Assembly (NCBI GenBank): GCA_021613335.1
Contig: JAJTWR010000269.1
Location: forward strand, 2,064,501-2,128,500
From: Whitmania pigra
Taxonomy: Eukaryota > Annelida > Clitellata > Hirudinida > Haemopidae
Length of the DNA: 64,000 bases
Direction of reading: 5' to 3'
Notes under the pieces: model-generated
What the model was told of the DNA's origin: nothing
Database searches by the model: none
Seen by the model: only the letters and a program-made list of their open reading frames with translations
Made by a program: the position numbers and the translations under genes
Shown: positions 56,101 to 64,000 of the stretch, piece after piece
Numbering within the stretch: the stretch's first letter is position 1
Layout: each line of letters begins with the position of its first letter

Positions 56101-58005
56101 TAATAATTCAATTATTTTCAGTGCTGGAATTGGAAGGACAGGTACTTTCATAGCATTGGATTATTTAATAAGACAAGCAGAACAAGAGGGATTTGTTGAT
56201 TTCTATGAATGCTTACAATTTTTGAGGAATCAGAGAACCAACATGATTCAGGCTCCTGTGAGTAGCTTATTTCATTATTAAATTACGTGATCGATTTTTT
56301 TTTTTTTTTTGAGAATATCATTAAAACAACCAAAATCTAAACTCCAAAATATTTCTTATCATTGTCTTAATTAATCTGATGCAGAAACAATATGAACTGT
56401 GCTTTCGTGCAATGGCAATGTTCCACATGTTAGGAAAGTCAACGTTTATATCCATCGAAGATTCTAAGGCTTTTAAGAACAAAATGAATCAAATAACTAA
56501 CAAACTGATTCAGAAACAATTTGATGTGAGACTTCAATACATCTTGAATAACTCGAAATATTTTAACTTTTTTACATTATTGCAGTTAATTGAAGAGGAA
56601 ATCGGCGGAAATAAAGTTGATGGTTAAATTATTAGTTTGCATATTTTGAAAATGAATTTAATAATTAAAATATTCATTTATTTTGTAATAACAGCTAAGA
56701 ACAAGGCCAGCATAAAATGTGAATCAGGATTGCTAGAAGCTGTGTTTGCACCCGTAAGCACCCAATATCTTAAAAAATCATATTTCCTTTCTTTTGTTCA
56801 TGTTTTCTATTTTTAGAGCTCTCAAAAGCCATGTTCTTACGTGATTGGTGCCATGACCAGCACAATTGCAAGCGAGGATTTATTGAAAATATTTGATGCC
56901 AATACCAGTACATTCATATTATTGGATAGCCAAGTAATATTGAAAATATTTTAAATTGATAATAGTAGGTTGATAATGTGTGTTGGAATGCAAATTAAAA
57001 TTTTACAAAATGCACTAAAGTGATTCATTTTGAAGGAGATAACATTCTTGCCCAAAGATCACCAACAAGTTCGGCACAAAAATGGCTCCATTCAACTCAG
57101 TGAAACAATGTCTACAGACTTTTTCAAAAAATATTCTTTCAAAATCGACACGGACTCAATAGTCACGTATGAAAACACTGGTTGTACTGATCATCCTTAT
57201 GTGAGGATACATATTTTTATGATTACGATGCGATGAATAACTAATATAGAAAAATTTTTAGAATGCTTCAGCATTATTCGTTGTTTGGCTGAGTAACTAT
57301 GCAGTTGATTAATTAGTTTCCAAATTTATAATTTCTTTAACATACATTGTAATTGATTTAATGAGATATTATGACACACAATTGCATGTAATTTACATCA
57401 TTTTTTGTTAAATTGCAAATATTCACCAGACAAATGCTCTTCCAAATGCGTTCTTGTTGCACGTCAGTAAAGATGTCATCACGTCATTCGATGTCATCAT
57501 TCGCTTGTATTCGGTTGTTAAACCTATTTTCGAAAACAAAGACAAAGGTGTTGTCACAGTAATCAGCAGGTTGCTTTCAAATAAAAAATGTTTTACACTT
57601 TAGAACAATTAGTTATGAAAATTAAAAATTACTTACTGTAGAAATGGATTCAAAGATGCTGGATTTTTGACTGCTGCTTTTAATATCATGCAAATGATGG
57701 ACATTTCCAAAGAAGTTGATGTTTACGAAACTGTGTATGAGTTGAGGAACATACAACCTAAACTCATTAATAACATCGTTAGTCATATGAATTTTACACA
57801 TTTTGGTTATGTTCACTTGGTAAGAAATGTAGATAAACCTAATAATGTTTCATCTACAAAATTCTTTAATTTTAAAAATAATCAGGAACTTTTCAAGAAC
57901 TTGAATTTGTTTGTGAAACACATCGTGAATCAACCAAAGTCAATACTGAACACAGGACTAAAGTCGATGATGGAACGTCATTTTCAGAACGAATTTTCTG
58001 AATGA
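50140..58005 (+). CDS. WSC-EGF receptor tyrosine phosphatase R3
   Basis: 26 exons: 50140-50203, 50390-50520, 50593-50716, 50848-50990, 51255-51387, 52829-52963, 53415-53543, 53821-53943, 54046-54250, 54316-54344, 54413-54528, 54610-54697, 54884-54945, 55000-55042, 55265-55362, 55523-55648, 55899-56050, 56122-56257, 56385-56525, 56586-56622, 56695-56753, 56817-56933, 57036-57200, 57430-57569, 57642-57777, 57886-58005; 983 residues, frame intact. Domain order as in R2: signal peptide, WSC1, WSC2, GWKG module, EGF-like, cbEGF (DIDKC, with Lys for Glu), four-Cys module and membrane helix in one exon, D1, D2. D1 has KHETAEDFWKMIWENNVEIV, HCSAGIGRTG (Cys 633, Arg 639) and a Q-loop with QAPKQY. The WPD loop is WMD (598-600): the acid Asp stays but Pro is Met. 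Activity is possible but perhaps slow. D2 has ISRNGFKDAG and no catalytic Cys. It is closely related to R2 in the tail and to the inverted gene at 58741-62225 in the ectodomain. AATAAA at 58125-58130. Confidence 0.86.
51480..52828. other. Enlarged intron of R3, about 1 kb longer than in its inverted copy
   Basis: The first about 95 bp of this intron match the equivalent intron of the inverted paralog (60580-60978, 399 bp). After that the two differ, and R3 has about 1 kb extra. The extra DNA has no open frame, clear terminal repeats or motif I can name. Confidence 0.5.
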
Positions 58006-58740
58006 ACAATTTATTTTAACATTTTCAAAATCGCATTTTTTACTTTAATATTTATTACCTAATTTTAAATAGTAAATATGCGTATTATTTTTTTATGTAC
58101 CTTTAAAAGAAAGGTGCTTTATCTAATAAAATGCCTTATTTGTAAAGATGCTTGAACTAAACAGGTTCTTGGTGGCAGGTGGAAATGCTATATTAGGTTA
58201 CCGAGGATGGGCGTCGCTAAATGATTATTATTATTTATTTACTCATAGAAAAATAAAAAAAAGAAAATATCACTTTTCGTATAAAATTTAATATCGTGTA
58301 CGGACATAATAATTCCTGCTATAATTTTCATTTTATTTTATTTGATCTATCACAAATTTTAAATCAAATAGAAATATTTTAAATAATGGTCCATCATTAG
58401 ATAACGATGATAAGTAAATTTGTTTAGCACCATGAGCAGAGTGTAAACCTCGAAGGAGAAAAGGATCAAAAGATCTAGAATGGCCTTCAAATTTCTTCTA
58501 ATGATTACTTTGAATAAATCTCGAGCCATGCGCGATCATCGGAGCCCCGGTCACGAGCAGCACCCCAACAGTGAATGCAGCATTGGCCCTTTCAACCCTT
58601 TTATCCCGTAACGATTACTGCTTTTACCGATGTTGGAAGCAATTCTTCTAACTTGATAATCTTAGAATTGCCAATTACTTGTGAAGTTCAGTTAAATAAA
58701 CAGAAAGTGAAATAAACAACAAAACATAAAATTAAGACAT
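58006..58740. other. Convergent gap between R3 and the inverted paralog
   Basis: 3' ends of two genes face each other here. The only feature is a short SINE-like fragment near 58600. It is otherwise AT-rich and non-coding. R3's AATAAA lies at 58125-58130. Confidence 0.5.
58600..58642 (-). mobile_element. Very short SINE-like fragment
   Basis: CGTAACGATTACTGCTTTTACCGATGTT differs at few positions from CGTAACGACTGCTGCTTTTACCATCGTT in the SINE at 25236-25424. Only the middle of the tRNA-like head is left. Confidence 0.4.
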
Positions 58741-61700
58741 TTATTTTTTGGGTCTTTTGTTATTCGCCAATTCTGAATAATTATGATTATTAAGAGATTG
58801 ATTCGAAAAATCAAGTTGGTCATTAGAGGAGCCTGCCATCGCTTTAGTATTTAGTTCTTTAATCTTCATTGCTAGTTTTTTAATTTTACCTGAAAAATAT
58901 ATATTCATATAATAACATTAGTAATTAATGATTGAATATTTCTGTAATATCATATCAAAATAGATTATGTTATTGCATTTAAAAGAGAGCAGAAAAGGTT
59001 TTGATCATAGTCGCAGAAACCATTAAGAACTTGGTTCATAAAAAAATATTAAAAAATTATTGGATTGTAGAACGGAAAAATTTGCATTAATCTGGGGAAT
59101 CAATCTCAATTCATTCGACTTGCTGTTAAATTACATGTTGTGTCCTTAATAAACACATTAAAACACAAAACTAATTAAAAGACATTGAAATATAATAAAA
59201 TAAAATTTATCATCCAAAACTCACTTCTGTAGAATAACACTGCGGATATTAAAAATATTTGAGTACATATTACAAATGCCAAGAAAGTCGCCAAAATGAT
59301 TAAGTCTTTTTTATCTGGTGTAATATTTCCTACGTAAAATAAACGAAAGATTTGAATAGTCGATAATAAAATAATTTCTTTTTTTTTTTAAATTACGTTT
59401 ATAATGCATTTAAAAAATGTGAACCTTCAAGGGAACTTTGCTTGTAAAGTCCATGGCTCAGACAAGTGAACTCATGTAATTTATTGTCACAATCCCCTAT
59501 TATAATAAAATAAGTATTTTTAATAATCATTTATATTACAAAATGAATTAAATATATTTATTAAAAGCCTGTTTGGTTAATGCATTAATGTGATTTGCAA
59601 TTCAATACACATTGATCTGAAGCAGATATGTGAATAATTTTGGAGTTGGTTCATCAAAGTTGGTTATTTAAAAATTAATAATAATACAGTAATAACAGAC
59701 CATATCATATTTGATTGTTTTTAAATTGTGTTTTAAATTATAATTACAACTTAAATTAAATATCATTTAACATTTAAGAAATAAAATAATTTAATAAAAA
59801 TATATCCTTAATCCCAAATTATCAAATCAACCTTTACAATCAATTTGGTTTAAAGGAATTTTAACAAATCCTTCTTTACAAATGCAATCAAAAGATCCTA
59901 AGGTGTTGCTGCAAGTTGATGTTGTACTGTTGCATATGTTTAGTGTACATTCATCTACATCTGTAAAAGAAAATTTATGAATTTCAGATATATTTCAGCA
60001 TGAAATTATTCAGAGTTAAAGAATTTAAACCTGTGCAGACGTCATAAATTGAAATACTTTGAAATCCCTGCGTGCAAATACATTCTGAAATAATTTGGTT
60101 GCCAATAGTAATTTCTCCGCATTTATGTTCTCCACAGTTGCCACTGTTAAGCGTGCAATCTTCAATTTTATGAGTTTTCATAAAATACAAAAAATTTTAT
60201 TTATTTGAAAAAAATCTAACATGAAAAATATAAATCACATTAAATTTAAAAGTATTTGTTTTAGTCATCCAAAATAAATTAATTCGTTTCTTCCATAACT
60301 AACTCAATTAACGTTGAGTGTGCCCTTACTTTCCTTTCTGTCATCTTTACATGGTTTATATGGTGAACATAGTCTATCGTTATTTGAAATAAGTGCATAA
60401 TAAGTAAATATCATGTTTTGAAATAAAAACAAAAAGTTAAAAACCTCGTTGGTTGCACTTTGTTCCTTTCCATCCCGGTTGACATGTTTTACTGGTGCAT
60501 GTACCATGCATAACAGTTGCTCCATTGAGACAATGAAATACTTCATCATAGTTTTTGTTAAGAAAAGGAATATGCCCAACTGAAACATTTTAAAAACATC
60601 ATTTACTAACAATTTGTTAGTATCAAGCAACAAATCGTTATAAGTTATGAACACATAACAATCAAGATGGAGGTAAAGAACATGTTCATCGATAAGTTGT
60701 TCCAACGTTTATGATTAATTAGGCTTTGAAGCAATTGTGCTTGCAATTAGCTAATCAAGTTCTATTAAATGACGATAACTTTATAGAAATGCGTAAATGC
60801 GCTGCATACAAAGGATTAAAATATAATATAAAATATTTTTTATTAAAAAAAGTAAGAATGTGGCAAAATATGTAACTTTGTTTGCCTAGTGTCACTTTCT
60901 GCAAAATTCGTAATATTGTTAATGACTTCAATGATAAAAACGACGTATGTATGTGAAAATAGCAAATTTAATATTTACCCGAATAAACACTGTTTCTGGA
61001 AAGACCTCCACATATTTGATTTCTATCTCCAGTGCATGTCATGTTGCAATCTGATTCTGGAGTTTTTCCATGTTTACCATATTGTTGGCCACAAAAGCAT
61101 GAACCGCCACTCTAATAATTCAACCATTTTACTAGTACAATTATTTAATAAAATACGGTTTACTGTATCTGATTGAGCATTTTAACATTTCAATTCATCC
61201 ATTCATCAGACCTTTGTTAGAATAAGCATAATATTTTCTCATTCATTAATTGTTTAAACTAAGTTTTTTGAATTCGATTGCGATGAAATATTAGCGTTAG
61301 AATGGTATTACTTACCAGTTGTTTAAATATTTTAAATACAACGATAATTAAAAGCTTGAACTAGAATTACCTGAACTCCCATAAATGTGTAATTTAATGA
61401 TGAACATTTTTCATAGCACATCTCCATTGTCATATCATTATAGTCTTTTATGGTTTCCTTCAGATCTCTGTTGTCGCTGCTATCCTTGAAACATCCTTGA
61501 TATGTTGGAATTTCTAAGTGTTTAATTGCAACATTTGAATTTAGATTGTGTATCAATTATAAAATTTAAAATAAAGTGAATATAACAAAATATTAGTGAA
61601 GTTATTGGTTGAGATTTAAAAATAAAAGTTAATTGAATTTGTACCTGTGTAAACGGCAAACAAATTATTTCCTCCACATATTCCACTATTGACATTGCAG

Positions 61701-62225
61701 GTTAAATTGCAATTAAATGACGGAACTCTTGTGTTTGTTATATTTCCGCAATAACAAGTTGATCCATTCTTCATAAAATTATTGTATATTAAAGTTTTTA
61801 TTTTAAATATTCAGTTGTGTGGCATAATTCTTAATCAGACCTTGATGGCAGCGAATGAAGATATTTGACTCCTGCATTTATTCAAACATTGAGAAACCGA
61901 TTGAATTGGATTTTTGCCGATAGATAATCCAGAAAAATTTGTGTAGCATCCAACATAAAGTTCTTCACTTAAAGCTTTTGATGTTAAACATTGTTAAACA
62001 TTATCATTGTAAAATAAATTCTATTACACAAAATAATTAAACTTTTAAAAACTTAATCTAGTTAAAGTAATTCCATGTGTGTATTTAATGAATCAATTTA
62101 TTAAAATTATGCATTTACAGTTTATTGGTGAGTAATCGTTTTAATTAACATCAAGTTTTACCTTCACGAATGTAGAAATGCAGAATAAGAGTAATATGCA
62201 ACAAATCTGTTATTATTAAATTCAT
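58741..62225 (-). CDS. WSC-EGF transmembrane receptor with short tail, S3 (inverted ectodomain copy of R3)
   Basis: Eleven exons: 62162-62225, 61841-61974, 61645-61768, 61371-61513, 60979-61111, 60445-60579, 60031-60159, 59832-59960, 59425-59496, 59225-59329, 58741-58889; 438 residues, phases intact. Order: signal peptide, WSC1, WSC2, GWKG module, EGF-like, cbEGF (DVDEC), a reduced two-Cys module, membrane helix (ILATFLAFVICTQIFLISAVLF), and a Lys-rich tail of about 49 residues ending NHNYSELANNKRPKK. WSC exons and even adjoining intron bases are nearly identical to R3 (50390-51480) in inverted orientation. Similarity falls through the EGF exons, and the last three exons have no match in R3. 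The tail has one Tyr in a YxxL setting that could bind an SH2 domain or an endocytic adaptor if phosphorylated. It lacks phosphatase exons. The stop codon lies inside a possible AATAAA (58740-58745 on plus). Confidence 0.83.
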
Positions 62226-63145
62226 AACTACAAATGAAATAGCGACCGAGTAATCGAAGAGTTCATAATTATTTCTCCAATCGAGATCGTGCCTCTTTTA
62301 TGCAAAGCAATCTATATATATCCATAAGAGGGATTATGTTCTTTTGGATGTACCTTTAGAGCAGAGACAATTTTATGCTTATATTGCATGTTTTATTCTT
62401 TGTGATTGTGACAATAAATCTAATTAATTTAAAACCTTTTTTTTCCTGGAATAATGCTTTCTCTTTGGATTTAATAAACAGAAATATTTAGTGATTTAAG
62501 TTATTTTGACTAACTTCTGGTTATTCTGGTTGTAGTACATTCAGTGAAATAGGCTTCTGAATCGTTGACTATAAATAGATTTTTAAGAAAACACCGTCGT
62601 GACTCGATTGTAAGAGTTCCTTGGTTTGCATTTTCATTTTGGGTCGGAATTCGTTGATAGACTTCGTTTGAATCGAAAGCTGTAAAACTTTTTTTGTGGA
62701 ATACATATTTAATTATTTATTACGAAGCTTTAACATATCATTTCTTGCATTACTTGCTGAGTAAATTATTCGTTTAAGAATTACATTAAATTTCTTACGA
62801 CAACTAAGTGCTTATTGATGTTGATTAATTGTTCTCATTGAAGTGGCATGTTGATTCAAGCAGTGAAATATTTGTTTATGGCATCACACCAGGTGTTCGG
62901 AATGTAAATCCCTATTCAATAATGCAAGTATTTATATGTATGGGAATTAAATCTATGTTCTCGTTTTCATTTCAGATTGTTTTTTTTTAATTTATTTGAA
63001 ATGAAATCTTCTGAGTGCTTGAGTTATGACTTGATCAATGTTGATATTTGATAATTATATTTTGAATGTTTATGATGATGATAGCTGTTAAGTTGTTTGT
63101 TATGTTCTTAGCGAGCTAATTAAAATACATTAAAATATAATAAAA
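62226..63145. other. Upstream region of S3
   Basis: AT-rich; it should hold the promoter of S3. No exon, RNA gene or repeat was recognised. Confidence 0.45.
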
Positions 63146-63249
63146 TTAAAATAGTACAGCAGAAATTATTAAAAATATTTGAATATATATTAAAAAAGTC
63201 ATGAAGGTAGCCAAAATTATTACGTCCCTTTTATCTGGTGTAACATGTC
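63146..63249 (-). pseudogene. Orphan membrane-segment exon, paralog of the S3 exon at 59225-59329
   Basis: After an AG acceptor the - strand reads GHVTPDKRDVIILATFMTF and continues as a hydrophobic helix, closely matching NITPDKKDLIILATFLAF of S3. It hits TAA at 63146-63148, where S3 has Tyr-Arg and a splice donor. No donor and no flanking Cys-module exon are seen in the remaining 750 bp. It is either a broken leftover of a further S-type gene or the 3' end of a gene whose other exons lie to the right of the window. Confidence 0.65.
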
Positions 63250-64000
63250 CTATGTTAGGAATAAGATTTTGTATAAACGATAGTAAAATAAATTTCTTGA
63301 AAATTTGTTTGTAAAGCAATGTTACTCTTATTTAATAATAATAATATTAATATTTAATCATAAAATGTGAAAGCGCAAAATCGTAATTACTAAACCGGCT
63401 CCGGTTGCAATGTCACGTTAAAATTTAAACATATTTGTAAAATATAAATGACAAAAGGAAAATCCACAAGTTAATGTAACATGATAAAAATATCATTTTT
63501 TATAGTTGAATAGTCCAGTTGGCATAAGATATATTTTTCATTAATGATTAATAAACGTTTTATTAGTGACAGATACAATAAGTTTAAATTTATTTTGTCT
63601 TTTATGGATATCAGGATTATTGATTTTAAAAATAAATATATTTATTGAGTCATATTTTTTTTTTGATAATTTTTAGTTTTATAAAAAAAATGAGAATCAT
63701 TTATGCTTTTGCTTAGAAGCGAAGATTAAAAGCGTTCTAAACCTCTGCTTTGTTGAAATACAACAATCATCGATGCTCTTATTGATCAGAAGCATACAAA
63801 ACCTCTCAAAAACTGCTCGGAAATATGTGTAGAATGAAAGTAAATGTAACATAGTATTAGCAATATGATTATGTTTATGTGCATTAGCATTTTGTGAGTA
63901 AATTGGTAATTGAAATTGTCGTTACCATTAAAATATAACATTAGAAAACTTTAGTTTAATTATATTAAAAATTTAATATTTATTATATAAAATGTATCGC
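63250..64000. other. Right edge, no recognised feature
   Basis: Very AT-rich. I searched the - strand for the cbEGF and Cys-module exons expected upstream of the orphan membrane exon and found none. Confidence 0.45.

Overview
The window is nuclear DNA of an animal. Genes are split into many short exons (about 30-830 bp) by AT-rich introns with GT-AG borders, domains are metazoan extracellular types (WSC, EGF, calcium-binding EGF, F5/8 type C, receptor tyrosine phosphatase), and there are tRNA-derived SINE copies, a LINE remnant, a MITE-like element and long AAT microsatellites. No operons, Shine-Dalgarno sites or prokaryotic features are present. The very low GC content and the domain mix suggest an early-branching or other marine invertebrate (sponge or cnidarian are my guesses). 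The phylum is not proven by anything I can see. All gene models below were built by hand from splice sites, reading-frame phase and comparison between paralogs inside the window.

Left part (1-17.3 kb): the last codons of an unknown gene at the edge, a four-exon 3CxxC-type (RTP-like) zinc-finger gene on +, then three tandem - strand copies of a secreted protein with two F5/8 type C (discoidin/fucolectin-like) domains joined by a variable Asn/Gly-rich linker (4128-6197, 7536-9962, 15020-17291). The third copy has a 13-bp frameshifting deletion. Between copies 2 and 3 sits a + strand gene (11487-14402) with only the ectodomain of the WSC/EGF receptors.

Middle and right (18.2-63.2 kb): a cluster of paralogous receptors. 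Two - strand genes (18214-23382, 24478-28743) have WSC-WSC-EGF-type ectodomain, one membrane segment and a short non-catalytic tail. Three + strand genes (30325-37546, 39426-48062, 50140-58005) are receptor tyrosine phosphatases with a tandem D1-D2 phosphatase tail. A last - strand gene (58741-62225) is an inverted near-copy of the ectodomain of the third phosphatase, joined to an unrelated short tail. A lone membrane-segment exon of the same type (63146-63249) lies near the right edge.

Taken together, the cluster looks like a paired-receptor family. Related ectodomains are displayed on catalytic, probably dead, and non-catalytic tails, and one version is secreted. The phosphatase motifs are graded: the 30-37 kb gene has WPD and [10 protein letters not shown], the 50-58 kb gene has WMD and HCSAGIGRTG, and the 39-48 kb gene has WMD and [10 protein letters not shown]. 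All three D2 domains lack the catalytic Cys. Almost every ectodomain module is a phase 1-1 exon or exon pair, which makes swapping between copies easy. A recognition role (self/non-self, adhesion or immunity) is inference only.
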